64,000 nt of DNA from Ornithinimicrobium cavernae (GTDB taxonomy: Bacteria; Actinomycetota; Actinomycetes; Actinomycetales; Dermatophilaceae): the NCBI RefSeq assembly GCF_003121625.1, contig NZ_QDDJ01000015.1, forward strand, positions 83,972-147,971, given 5' to 3'. Position numbers and translations under genes: made by a program. Positions 7,474 to 15,774 of the stretch are shown here, piece after piece (position 1 is the stretch's first letter; each line of letters begins with the position of its first letter). The notes under the pieces are model-generated. The model was not told the origin of the DNA. It made no database searches and saw nothing but the letters and a program-made list of their open reading frames with translations.

Positions 7474-8520
7474 TCAGTCGTGGGCCAGCGCGTTGACGGC
7501 GCGGGTGAAGAGCCACGGCTGCCGGTGGGCCGTCGCGAGCACGGCGCGGCGTCCCGGAGCGGTGCGCGTGGCCACGAGGAGACCGGAGGTCAGGACGCCA
7601 CTGCGTCGGCCCACCCGTGTGGCGGCATGGGGATAGTCCTGCGGGCGACCCTCCGCGAGCGCGGTGACCGCGGCCCCGGCCTGGGCCAGCCCGACCGCGA
7701 GGCCCTCGCCGGTCAGCGCGTCGACGTAGCCGCCGGCATCGCCGACGAGCAGGACCCGTCCCGCCCGCCGCGACCGCGCCCGCTGTCGCAGCGGCCCGGC
7801 GCCCAGCACCGTTGAGGCCGGCTCGGCGGACCCCAGCCGCTCACGCAGGCCCGGGAACGCCTGGAGGCGCTCCGGCCACGAACCCCGACCAGAACCGAGC
7901 AGGGCCACGCCGACCTCGTCGTCGGCGACCGGGGTCACGTAGGCCTCGCCGACCGCCGACCAGTGCACCTCCACGAGTCCGGTCCAGGGGGCGACCCGGA
8001 AGTGGCGGCGCAGGCCGAAGCGGCGTGGGCCGCGGGGCGGCACGTCCAGATCGAGCAGGCGGCGGGTCGGTGAGTGCAGCCCGTCCGCGGCCACCACGAA
8101 CCGGCCCCGGACCGCTGCGGCGGGCGACCCCTGCAGCGCCACCCGGACCCCGGCGGCGTCCTGGTCGAGCGTCGCCATCCCCCGCGGCACGACCTCGATG
8201 CCGGCCCGCTCCACGGCGGCGGTCAGCGCCGCGTGCAGCGCGGTGCGGCGCACACCGCGCCCCGGACCACCGCGGAACCGGGCCTCGACGGACCGGTGCG
8301 CCTCGGCATACCGGATGCCGGTGAACAGGTGCCCGCCGACCTGCACCCCCAGCCGCGACAGGGCGGCGACCGCGCCGGGCATCAGACCCTCGCCGCAGGC
8401 CTTGTCGATCGGGGCGGGCCGCGGCTCCAGCACCAGCGGCACGAGTCCCGCGCGCTCGGCGAGCAGCGCGGTGGCCAGCCCCACCGGTCCCCCACCGATG
8501 ACCACGAGGTCGGCGTCCAC
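7474..8520 (-). CDS. FAD-dependent oxidoreductase of the phenolic-lipid cluster (SrsC-like)
   Basis: About 348 aa. GTG at 8520 puts the Rossmann motif VVIGGGPVGLA six residues from the start, with GGTGGGG upstream; GTG 8532 is an alternative. Further FAD motifs are DG in VVAADGLHSPTRRLL and the GD motif VLLVGDAGGYVDALTGEGLAVGL. It belongs to the geranylgeranyl-reductase/aromatic hydroxylase group. Third gene of an overlapping run PKS - methyltransferase - flavoprotein, the same order as srsABC of Streptomyces griseus, where the flavoprotein hydroxylates the alkylresorcinol ring to a quinol. By analogy it should oxidise the ring made by the neighbouring PKS. Confidence 0.8.
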   Translation of the reverse strand: MDADLVVIGGGPVGLATALLAERAGLVPLVLEPRPAPIDKACGEGLMPGAVAALSRLGVQVGGHLFTGIRYAEAHRSVEARFRGGPGRGVRRTALHAALTAAVERAGIEVVPRGMATLDQDAAGVRVALQGSPAAAVRGRFVVAADGLHSPTRRLLDLDVPPRGPRRFGLRRHFRVAPWTGLVEVHWSAVGEAYVTPVADDEVGVALLGSGRGSWPERLQAFPGLRERLGSAEPASTVLGAGPLRQRARSRRAGRVLLVGDAGGYVDALTGEGLAVGLAQAGAAVTALAEGRPQDYPHAATRVGRRSGVLTSGLLVATRTAPGRRAVLATAHRQPWLFTRAVNALAHD

Positions 8521-8521
8521 C

Positions 8522-9052
8522 TCAGGCCCCACCCCCGCGCACCGCGCCCAGGGCGGCGTCCTCGCTCCGGATTCGCACGGTGAGCAGCCAGGCGTTGAGC
8601 ACGGTGAACCCGACCGCGGTCAGCCACGCGGTGTGCACCAGGGGCAGCGCGATGCCCTCGGCGACCACCGCCACGTAGTTGGGATGGCGCAGCCACCGGT
8701 ACGGCCCGCGGCTCACCAGCGGCAGACCCGGCACCACGATGACGCGCGTGCTCCACTGGCGCCCGAGCGTGACGATGCACCACCACCGCACGGCCTGTGC
8801 GAGGAGCACCACGACCAGCATCGGCACGCCCAGCCACGGCAAGAACTCCCGGCCGCCCAACCACGCCTCCGCCAGGCAGGCAGCCAGCAGCCCCGCGTGC
8901 AGCGCGACCATCGGCGGGTAGTGCCCGCGGCCGTGCTCCACGCCGCCCCGCCCGAGGGCCCAGGCCGCGTGCCGGGTCGACAGGACCAGCTCCGCGAGAC
9001 GCTCGAGGGCCACCAGACCCAGCAGCACGGCATACCAGGTCAGGGAGGTCAC
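8522..9052 (-). CDS. ICMT-type membrane methyltransferase (SrsB-like)
   Basis: 176 aa from a GTG whose last bases overlap the PKS stop (GTGA), so translation is coupled. Four to five hydrophobic segments are visible. The C-terminal half has the isoprenylcysteine carboxyl methyltransferase signature: SRGPYRWLRHPNYVAVVAEG, which binds S-adenosylmethionine. In the Streptomyces srs operon the equivalent protein O-methylates the alkylresorcinol. A much longer reading frame continues upstream but lies inside the PKS gene antiparallel to its coding logic and was discarded. Membrane-located, consistent with a lipid substrate. Confidence 0.85.
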   Translation of the reverse strand: MTSLTWYAVLLGLVALERLAELVLSTRHAAWALGRGGVEHGRGHYPPMVALHAGLLAACLAEAWLGGREFLPWLGVPMLVVVLLAQAVRWWCIVTLGRQWSTRVIVVPGLPLVSRGPYRWLRHPNYVAVVAEGIALPLVHTAWLTAVGFTVLNAWLLTVRIRSEDAALGAVRGGGA

Positions 9053-10131
9053 CGGGGGCCGCCCGGCGCCCGCAGCAGGACGGTCTCCAGGCAGAAGCCG
9101 GGGCCCATGGCGAGCAGGACCCCCGCGCTCCCTGGCTCCGGTGGCGCGTCGCGGAGGGTGTCGGCGAGCACGTGCAGGACGGAGGCCGAGGACAGGTTCC
9201 CAATCCTGGCGAGCGACCGCCAGGTGACCCCCAGCGCCTCGGCGGGCACCTGCAGCGCCTCGGCCAGCGCGTCCAGGACCTTGGGCCCGCCGGGGTGGGC
9301 GACCCACCAACCGACCTGCGAGCGGTCCAGCCCGTATGCCGTGAGGAACCGGTCCACGTCGCCGCGCACCTGGGTGCGGACCAGGTCGGGCACCTCCGCG
9401 CCGAGCACGATGCGCAGGCCGGTGGCCCCCACGTCCCAGCCCATGGCGCGCTCGGTGCCCGGGTAGAGCCGGCTGCGGCTGGCACGCACCTCGACGCCCT
9501 CGGGGGCCAGCCGTTCGGCGGCCCGGTCCCCCATCATGACCACGGCGGCGGCGCCGTCGCCGAACAGGCCGCTGGCCACGAGGTTGGCCGTCGAGGTGTC
9601 GTCCCGTTGCAGGGTCAGGCTGCACAGCTCCACCGCGAGCAGCACCGCGACGCCGTCGGGGTGGCCGGCCAGCCACTCGTGGACCCGGGCGACCCCGGCG
9701 GCCCCACCGACACAGCCGAGCCCCACGACCGGGACGCGCCGGAGGTCCTCGCGCAGCGGCAGGCGAGCCATCAGCCGGGCGTCGAGGGAGGGCACGGCCA
9801 GCCCGGTGATCGTGGTGGTCATGAGCAGGTCCACATCACGGGCACGGATCCCGGCTGCGGCCAGCGCCTCCCGCACCGCCCGGGCGCCGAGGTCGGTGGC
9901 GATCTCGATGAACAGGTCGTTGGAGCGCCCGAAGTCGGCCGTCGCCTCCGCGTAGTCCTCCAGTGGGAGCGCCAGGTGCCGGTGCTCCACCCCCGCGTTG
10001 CGGTGCACCTGCTCCAGGACCGTCAGGTGCTCCGGCTCCAGTCCGACCAGCTCGGCGAGGCCCGTGGTCAGCTCCGCCTGCGCGTAGCGGTGGCCGGGGA
10101 GCACCCCGCGCACCGACGCGATCACCGACAT
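9049..10131 (-). CDS. Type III polyketide synthase (alkylresorcinol/alkylpyrone type)
   Basis: 360 aa, normal length for the family. The catalytic triad is present: Cys140 in VVGLGCVGGAAG, His279 in WVAHPGGPK and Asn312 in IGNLSSAS; the C-terminal GFCLETVLL strand is also typical. These homodimeric enzymes extend a fatty acyl starter with malonyl units and cyclise it to resorcinols or pyrones. First gene of a three-gene overlapping operon with a methyltransferase and a flavoprotein, and divergent from a UbiA gene 66 bp away. The product is probably a modified phenolic lipid or lipoquinone for the membrane; chain length and ring type cannot be read. Confidence 0.92.
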   Translation of the reverse strand: MSVIASVRGVLPGHRYAQAELTTGLAELVGLEPEHLTVLEQVHRNAGVEHRHLALPLEDYAEATADFGRSNDLFIEIATDLGARAVREALAAAGIRARDVDLLMTTTITGLAVPSLDARLMARLPLREDLRRVPVVGLGCVGGAAGVARVHEWLAGHPDGVAVLLAVELCSLTLQRDDTSTANLVASGLFGDGAAAVVMMGDRAAERLAPEGVEVRASRSRLYPGTERAMGWDVGATGLRIVLGAEVPDLVRTQVRGDVDRFLTAYGLDRSQVGWWVAHPGGPKVLDALAEALQVPAEALGVTWRSLARIGNLSSASVLHVLADTLRDAPPEPGSAGVLLAMGPGFCLETVLLRAPGGPR

Positions 10132-10197
10132 GAGGTGAGCCTACGGAGTGCGGCCGGCGCCTGCGCCCCGTGCGTGAGGGGCCCTACGCTCACGGGT
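10132..10197. promoter_or_regulatory. Divergent leaderless promoters, PKS operon and UbiA
   Basis: On the minus strand TAGGCT (10138-10143 complement) is 6 nt from the PKS ATG. On the plus strand TACGCT (10185-10190) is 7 nt from the UbiA GTG. Neither start has a Shine-Dalgarno sequence. The 66-bp spacer suggests both units could share one regulator. Confidence 0.5.
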
Positions 10198-10995
10198 GTG
10201 AGCACCGTGCGCGGCCTGGCCCTGGCCTGCCACCCCCTGCCCTCCGCGGCGGTCACCGTCCTGGCCCTGCTGCTCGCGCTCGGCGCCGCGCCGGTCGAGG
10301 TGGCGCTCGTGGTCGGCGCGGTCCTCACCGGACAGCTCGCCATCGGCTGGCACAACGACCTACTCGACGCGGCGCGTGACCGTGCCGCGGGGCGGGCCGA
10401 CAAGCCGCTCGCGCGGGGCGACGTCTCGGCGCGCACCGTGCGCGCAGCGCTCGGCGGTGCGCTCGTGCTGACGGTCCTGCTGTCGCTGGCCAGCGGCGGG
10501 TGGCTCGGTCTGGGACTGCACGTGGGGCTGGTGGTGGGGTCCGGCCTGGCCTACAACGCCGGGCTCAAGGCCACGGCCTGGTCCTGGATGCCGTATGCCG
10601 TGGCGTTCGGCACACTGCCGGCGTTCGTCTGGGCCTCGGTCGGCCGGGGCACGGCGCCGTGGTGGGTGGTCGTCGTCGGTGCGCTCCTCGGGGTCGGCGC
10701 CCACCTGCTCAACGTCCTGCCGGACCTGGAGGAGGACCTGCGCGCCGGCATACGGGGCCTGCCGCACCGGATCGGCAGCCGCGCCTCCCGCCTCCTGGCG
10801 CCGCTGCTGCTGGTCACGGCCACCCTCGTGCTCGCGGTCGCTCCCCCAGGGCCGGTGCCCGCCTGGGGGTGGGTCGCCGTGGGGGTCGCGGCGCTGCTGG
10901 CCGTCCCGGCCTGGACCGCGCGGGGGAAGGTGCCCTTCCTGGCCGCGATCGGCATCGCATTGCTCGACGTCGTCGCCCTCGTGCTCGTGGGCTGA
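10198..10995 (+). CDS. UbiA-family prenyltransferase
   Basis: 265 aa, about eight to nine membrane segments. The first Asp-rich motif is NDLLDAARDRAAGRADKPLARG near 50-70, the prenyl-diphosphate/Mg site; the second is VLPDLEEDLRAGIRGLP near 180. UbiA enzymes attach isoprenyl chains to aromatic acceptors or make related lipids. It is divergent from the type III PKS operon and is thus a candidate to prenylate its resorcinol product; the acceptor is an inference. The start is the leaderless GTG at 10198; the longer upstream frame crosses the PKS gene. Confidence 0.87.
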   Translation: MSTVRGLALACHPLPSAAVTVLALLLALGAAPVEVALVVGAVLTGQLAIGWHNDLLDAARDRAAGRADKPLARGDVSARTVRAALGGALVLTVLLSLASGGWLGLGLHVGLVVGSGLAYNAGLKATAWSWMPYAVAFGTLPAFVWASVGRGTAPWWVVVVGALLGVGAHLLNVLPDLEEDLRAGIRGLPHRIGSRASRLLAPLLLVTATLVLAVAPPGPVPAWGWVAVGVAALLAVPAWTARGKVPFLAAIGIALLDVVALVLVG

Positions 10996-11080
10996 GCGCC
11001 GCCGTCCCGGGTGCCCGCACGCCTCGCTGGCCACGGCCACCGGTGCCAGGCTGGGAGGCACTGAGACCAGGAGGTGGACC

Positions 11081-11335
11081 ATGACAGGCACGCAGGACCA
11101 GCAGGAGCCCCAGGACCCGTCCGGGCAGGGCCGCGAGGACGACGGGCTGACCCAGCACGGCGCCGACCAGGTGAGCGAGGAGTGGGACGTGGCGGCGACC
11201 GACCCGCGGCCCACGGGCGCCGGCGCGGGCGAGACCCCGGAGGCCGCCGCGGAGGGCACCGGTGGGCGGGACGGCAACCTCGCCGGGCCGAGCCGTTTCC
11301 ACGGTGAGGAGGACGTCGCCACCGAGGACGGGTAG
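11081..11335 (+). CDS. Small acidic hypothetical protein
   Basis: 84 aa with a strong ribosome site (AGGAGGT, 5-nt spacer). Rich in Gly, Asp, Glu and Gln, no hydrophobic core, predicted disordered. Contains EEWDVAATDPRPTG and ends in GPSRFHGEEDVATEDG. Start and codon usage look genuine. I do not recognise a family with a known function. The similarly acidic 12087-12275 gene lies on the other side of the DUF2071 gene on the opposite strand. Confidence 0.65.
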   Translation: MTGTQDQQEPQDPSGQGREDDGLTQHGADQVSEEWDVAATDPRPTGAGAGETPEAAAEGTGGRDGNLAGPSRFHGEEDVATEDG

Positions 11336-11350
11336 CGACGCGGCGCGGGA

Positions 11351-12076
11351 TCACGCCGGGCGCAGCGGGCCGAGTCGCGCGTGCACCACGGGGGCGGCAT
11401 GGACAATCGGCGGCCCCTCCGGCACCGGCAGGCCGGCCAGGAGCAGCGGCGCGACGAGGTCACCGGTGACCGTCGCCGTGTGCAGCGGCCACGGCTCGTG
11501 GTGCACGGGGGTCCGCCAGAGGATGCGCGCCCTGCGGTGGAACGCCCACCAGCGCCCGGTGAGGCTGTCCACGAGCTGCGTGCGGTCCGCCTCGGGCAAC
11601 GGGGCGCCGACCTCCACGTGCGCCCGGAACCAGTCGTCGGCCGGCGGGTGGACCTGGGCCGGCTCGCCGAAGCGGTAGTCCCAGCTGCTCCCGGTGGCCT
11701 CGACCCGGCAGTCCGACCGCACGTAGGGAAGGCCGATGGAGCCCAGCGCCGCCTGGAAGCTGACGCGCGGGACGAGCATGGTGAGGAACCAGATGCCGTC
11801 GCGGCCGTCGTCCGCGCGGACGTAGCTGCGGACGTTGAGCTCGCCGAAGGCGTCCCAGCCCGGTGGTGGCGGCAGCCCGGGCGGGCGCACCCTGGCCATC
11901 TCGAACGGGGTGATGCCCACCCAGGTGACCCCCTCCCACTCCTGGACCCGCAGCCGGTCCGGCACGAGCTGCTGGACGGTCGCCACGGCATACGGCCAGT
12001 GCAGGAAGGTCAGGTGCCGCCAGGTCTGCAGGTTGGCGGGAAGGCGGACCTGGTGAGGAGGATGCCGGCCGCTCAC
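11351..12076 (-). CDS. DUF2071 (YqjF-like) protein
   Basis: 241 aa. The family pattern is clear: an N-terminal W-R-x-L-T-F-L-H-W segment, LVPDRLRVQEWEGVTWVGITPFEM, then LNVRSYVRADDGRDGIWFLTM and a conserved RARILWRTPVHHEPWPLHTATV near the C-terminus. The function of YqjF/DUF2071 proteins is not established; the fold is acetoacetate-decarboxylase-like. No signal peptide. It lies 10 bp downstream of a small acidic gene and is probably cotranscribed with it. Confidence 0.82.
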   Translation of the reverse strand: MSGRHPPHQVRLPANLQTWRHLTFLHWPYAVATVQQLVPDRLRVQEWEGVTWVGITPFEMARVRPPGLPPPPGWDAFGELNVRSYVRADDGRDGIWFLTMLVPRVSFQAALGSIGLPYVRSDCRVEATGSSWDYRFGEPAQVHPPADDWFRAHVEVGAPLPEADRTQLVDSLTGRWWAFHRRARILWRTPVHHEPWPLHTATVTGDLVAPLLLAGLPVPEGPPIVHAAPVVHARLGPLRPA

Positions 12077-12086
12077 GGGCCCGGCC

Positions 12087-12275
12087 TCAGTCCGGCTGGT
12101 CGGTGCGGCCGGGGCTGAACACGTCGGCGTGCCCCTCGGTCTCGTCCTCGGGCAGCACGTCCTCGCCGGTGTCGTCGTCGGGGTCCTCGCCGTGGACGCT
12201 CATCGTCCCGTGGGGCTTCGCCGCCCGCGCGAACCGGTCACCGAGGTCCGCGCCCTCCGGATCCTGTGTGCTCAT
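12087..12275 (-). CDS. Small acidic hypothetical protein
   Basis: 62 aa with a good site (AGGAGGA, 5-nt spacer) before the ATG. Asp/Glu-rich (DPDDDTGEDVLPEDETEG), predicted disordered. No recognised function. First gene of a likely two-gene unit with the DUF2071 gene. Confidence 0.6.
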   Translation of the reverse strand: MSTQDPEGADLGDRFARAAKPHGTMSVHGEDPDDDTGEDVLPEDETEGHADVFSPGRTDQPD

Positions 12276-12311
12276 CGTGTCCTCCTGTGTGGTGTCGTGC
12301 CCGGTCCCGTG

Positions 12312-14354
12312 TCAGACCAGGTCCCTGGGGATGGTGCGGTCCCAGCTCTGGGACCAGACCCGTGGGTTGCCGCGCTCCTCGAGGAGCTCGTAGGCGTCCA
12401 GCTGGGCCGTGATGAAGAACGACTCGGGGTCGGACGTCAGGACCGTCCTGGTGTGGACCTCGGTGCGCCAGTCGTCGCGCTCGTAGCGGCGCACGGTGCG
12501 GGTCTCGCCGCGGACGGAGTTCACGTCGTTCCAGCGGAAGCTGTACCACTCCCTGGTGTCCCGGTGGATCGCGGTCCCGGTCTCCTCGATGCGGAACGTG
12601 CCCTGGTCGTTGACGATCTCCAGCGTCGACACGTCGGTGGCCAGGTCGCGGGTGACCTTCCAGCTGTGCTCGCCGGTGGCCAGCGGCGTCACCTCCAGGT
12701 CCGGCGCGCCCTCCGGTGCGCCGAGATCCGGCAGGTCCCCGTCCTCGGGGCGGGGGGCCCGCACGGGCAGTGTGAGGAAGCTGGAGCGGCCCGTCAGCAC
12801 GGTCACCGTGGCCTGCTCCGGCGCCGGCCAGACCAGCGGCCAGTAGGACGTGGAGACCGACACCCGCAACCGGTGCCCCGTAGGGAACGAGTGGGCGGTG
12901 CCGTTGAGCTGCACCGACACGTCATACCGCTCCCCCGGCTCCAGCGGCTGCGGGTCCTCGCTGCCGTCCCGGTGGGTGAGGTTGAGCACCCCGTAGGTGA
13001 CGCGCGTGGCCTCTCCCGTCGTCCCCACGTCGCTGAGCCGCACGGCCAGCTGGGCGACCGGCCGGTCCGCCGACACCCGGGCGGTGAAGGTCGGCAGCCC
13101 GAAGATCTCCAGCGGCTCCTCGAGCGGCTCGCTCTCGAACACCAGCGCCCCGCCGTCCTCCTCCCGCTGGTCGTAGGGCAGGTCGGGGACGGCGGAGTAG
13201 GACGCCCACTTGCCCGCGAACATGCCGACGCTGAGCGGCGAGCGCAGCTCCACCGCCCGGTCGGGCAGGGCGGGGTCGGCCGGGTCACGGAGCCCGTGCT
13301 CGGAGGCCACCAGGGTGCGCTCGGTGAGGTTGTCGCTGGGCCAGGACGGCTCCCCGATCCACCGGCCGGGACGGTGCTCGTAGGCCGCGCTCGGTGGCAC
13401 GGAGTCCTGCATCCACGCCAGGATCATCGGCTCCTCCTCGACCCCTGTGTCCTGGCCCTTCAGCCAGTGGTCCCACCAGCGCACCACCTGCTGCAGGAAG
13501 CCGATCGCCGGCCCGGGGACCCCCAGGTGCGGGTAGCGGTGACCCCACGGCCCGATCAGTCCCTTCCGCGGGACGTCGAGGTGCTCCATCAGCCGGAAGA
13601 TGGCGTTGGTGTAGCCGTCGGCCCAGCCACCCACGGCCATCACCGGCACGGTGATGGCCGAGTAGTCCTCCCGGACCGAGGCGGGTTTCCAGTAGTCGTC
13701 GCGGCGCTGGTGGCGCAGCCAGGTGTCGAGCCACAGGCCGCTGCCCTCGAGCCGCTCGCGCCACAGGTCGCGCCAGCGGGCTCCGACGATGGCCGGGTCG
13801 GGCGGGAGGCTGTTGAAAGCGAACATCACGGTCGCCTCCGACATGTTGTCCGCCAGCAGGCAGCCACCCATGTAGTGCATGTTGTCGACGTAGAGGTCCT
13901 CGGTGGCCGAGGCGCTGATGACCGCACGCAGTGCCGGTGGCTGGCGGGCCGCGAGCTGCAGGGCGTTGAAGCCGCCCCACGAGATGCCCATCATCCCGAC
14001 CGCGCCGTCGCACCAGGACTGGCGGGAGAGCCAGTCGATGACGTCCTCGGCGTCCTCGTGCTCCTGCGGGCGGTACTCGTCGGTCATCACGCCGTCGGAG
14101 TCACCGCTGCCCCGCAGGTCCACCCGGACACAGGCATAGCCGTGCCCAGCGATATAGGGGTGGTTGACGGCGTCGCGGCTGCGGGTGCTGTCCCGTTTGC
14201 GGTAGGGGATGTACTCCAGGACCGCAGGCACCGGGTGCTCGTCCGCGTCCACCGGCCGCCAGACCCGCGCGGCGACCCGGTGGCCGTCCCGGAGCGGGAT
14301 GAAGATGTTCTCCACCGCCTCGATCGCGTGCGGGAAGTCGGTCACGGTCTGCAT
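12312..14354 (-). CDS. CocE/NonD-family serine hydrolase (peptidase S15-like)
   Basis: 680 aa, full length for the family. Catalytic serine is Ser125 in MMGISWGGFNAL, following VRVDLRGSGDSDG near 77-88. The C-terminal third is the jelly-roll domain (PSATSARVSADR-like region with VQLNGTAHSFPTGHRLRVSVS). Relatives include cocaine esterase, glutaryl-7-ACA acylase and X-Pro dipeptidyl peptidases. No signal peptide, so cytoplasmic. It follows an ATP-grasp ligase gene by 40 bp on the same strand, and the two may act on the same amide or peptide-like compound; that link is inferred. Confidence 0.87.
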   Translation of the reverse strand: MQTVTDFPHAIEAVENIFIPLRDGHRVAARVWRPVDADEHPVPAVLEYIPYRKRDSTRSRDAVNHPYIAGHGYACVRVDLRGSGDSDGVMTDEYRPQEHEDAEDVIDWLSRQSWCDGAVGMMGISWGGFNALQLAARQPPALRAVISASATEDLYVDNMHYMGGCLLADNMSEATVMFAFNSLPPDPAIVGARWRDLWRERLEGSGLWLDTWLRHQRRDDYWKPASVREDYSAITVPVMAVGGWADGYTNAIFRLMEHLDVPRKGLIGPWGHRYPHLGVPGPAIGFLQQVVRWWDHWLKGQDTGVEEEPMILAWMQDSVPPSAAYEHRPGRWIGEPSWPSDNLTERTLVASEHGLRDPADPALPDRAVELRSPLSVGMFAGKWASYSAVPDLPYDQREEDGGALVFESEPLEEPLEIFGLPTFTARVSADRPVAQLAVRLSDVGTTGEATRVTYGVLNLTHRDGSEDPQPLEPGERYDVSVQLNGTAHSFPTGHRLRVSVSTSYWPLVWPAPEQATVTVLTGRSSFLTLPVRAPRPEDGDLPDLGAPEGAPDLEVTPLATGEHSWKVTRDLATDVSTLEIVNDQGTFRIEETGTAIHRDTREWYSFRWNDVNSVRGETRTVRRYERDDWRTEVHTRTVLTSDPESFFITAQLDAYELLEERGNPRVWSQSWDRTIPRDLV

Positions 14355-14394
14355 CCGCTGCTCTCCTCCTGTCCAGCCGGTGGTCCGCCGGTCC

Positions 14395-15681
14395 TCACGG
14401 TGCCGGGTCGAACGCGATGGGCAGCATGGCGACCACCTCGTCGTAGCGCTGCTGCAGCTCGTCGCGGTCGTGTGCCCCCAGGTAGACGTTGCCCCAGAGG
14501 TAGCGGTACGAGTCCTGGTGCGGCAGCTCGGAGAGCTGGTCGCCCTCCTGCACCACGAGCGTCACGCGCGCGCCCGGGAAGCGCCGGGCTACCGCCTCCT
14601 TGTCCTGCGCTGACGGCACGCGCCGGACGATGCCGTCGCGGTCGTGGAAGATCGCGCACTTGGCGGCCACGGCATACGGTCCCTCGCGGTGTGGCATCCG
14701 CGGCTCCCGGCCGAGCGCGATGTCGATCACCACCTCGTGGTTGGAGGCACCGTCGACCAGGATGAACAGCTCGCTGTGCGACTGGGAGATGCGCGTGTTG
14801 ACCTCGATGAGCCAGAGCCGGTCGGCGTCGGGGTCCCACATGAACTCGACGTTGCACGCGCCGTTGTCGAAGCCGACGTGCTCCAGGAGCCGGCGTGAGA
14901 CCTCGACCATCCGGTCCTGCACATCCCCTGGGACGCTGGCGCCCGGGTAGTCGATCCGGGTGATGCTCGTCCCGTCCTCGTCCTTGTGCATGTCGATGAG
15001 GCCGTGGGCGTGGAAGGCACCCTGGTAGACACTCGCCTCCGGGGCCGCCTGGATGCCGGTGACGATCTGCTCGGCCAGGCAGCTGTTGCCGCCCACGCTG
15101 CCGACCTCCTCCGGCACCGTGACCCGCGCCAGGGCCTGGTCGAATGCGTCACCGACCTCACCGATCTCGTCCCGGATCTGCTCCACGGCACGGGCCAGCT
15201 CGTCCTCGTCGTGGATGGCGAAGCCGAGCTCGGAGGAGTGCGCCTTGACCGGCTTGACCCAGAACGGGAAGTCCAGCGCGATCTGTGCCCGGACGTCGTC
15301 GGCGAACGGGTCGAACGGGCAGAACGCGGGGACGACGTCCGGCACGACCTCCCGCTGGGCCAGGCGGCTCCAGTACTTGTGCTCGCAGGCGAGCAGACTC
15401 TCCAGGGTCGGGGCCGGCAGGTCCCGCTCGGCGGACAGGATGGGGCCGATGACCGAGCTGGGGAAGTCCCAGTGGCAGACGATCGCGTCGACCGACCCGG
15501 GGAAGGTGTCCAGCTGGTGTCGCGCCCGGTCGAGTAGCACCTCGAGGTCGTAGTCGGTGTCCTGGACCAGCTGCTCGTAGTCGAGCAGCCCGTGGAACCG
15601 GCAGTCCTCGGCACTGCGCGTCGTCTCCAGCTCCTGGCGCTGGAGGTCGGTCATCCCGAGGACGAAGATGTTCCTGGTCAC
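14395..15681 (-). CDS. ATP-grasp domain protein (amide/peptide ligase-like)
   Basis: 428 aa from a GTG with GGAG 8 nt upstream. An N-terminal domain of about 110 residues precedes the ATP-grasp fold: FWVKPVKAHSSELGF (ATP lysine), CLAEQIVTG, and the Mg-ligand segment NVEFMWDPDADRLWLIEVNTR with E and N in place. It belongs to the carboxylate-amine ligase group, which forms amide bonds through acyl phosphates (D-Ala-D-Ala ligase, carnosine synthase and related). Substrate unknown. Placed directly upstream of the CocE-type hydrolase. Confidence 0.82.
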   Translation of the reverse strand: MTRNIFVLGMTDLQRQELETTRSAEDCRFHGLLDYEQLVQDTDYDLEVLLDRARHQLDTFPGSVDAIVCHWDFPSSVIGPILSAERDLPAPTLESLLACEHKYWSRLAQREVVPDVVPAFCPFDPFADDVRAQIALDFPFWVKPVKAHSSELGFAIHDEDELARAVEQIRDEIGEVGDAFDQALARVTVPEEVGSVGGNSCLAEQIVTGIQAAPEASVYQGAFHAHGLIDMHKDEDGTSITRIDYPGASVPGDVQDRMVEVSRRLLEHVGFDNGACNVEFMWDPDADRLWLIEVNTRISQSHSELFILVDGASNHEVVIDIALGREPRMPHREGPYAVAAKCAIFHDRDGIVRRVPSAQDKEAVARRFPGARVTLVVQEGDQLSELPHQDSYRYLWGNVYLGAHDRDELQQRYDEVVAMLPIAFDPAP

Positions 15682-15774
15682 GTCTCACTCCAGCCTGCCG
15701 AGGTCGGGCCCTGTGCTCACGGTCCTGCCAGTATCAGCAGACGGCGAAACGGCCCGCAATCGCGAGGCGACCCC

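Noticed and set aside
8797..10995. 732-aa plus-strand frame ending in the UbiA gene
   Set aside because: The part upstream of 10198 runs opposite the polyketide synthase and lacks any domain; only the UbiA part is coding.
12129..14765. 878-aa plus-strand open frame
   Set aside because: Lies opposite the well-supported CocE-type hydrolase with His/Arg/Gly-rich, non-family translation; a shadow frame.
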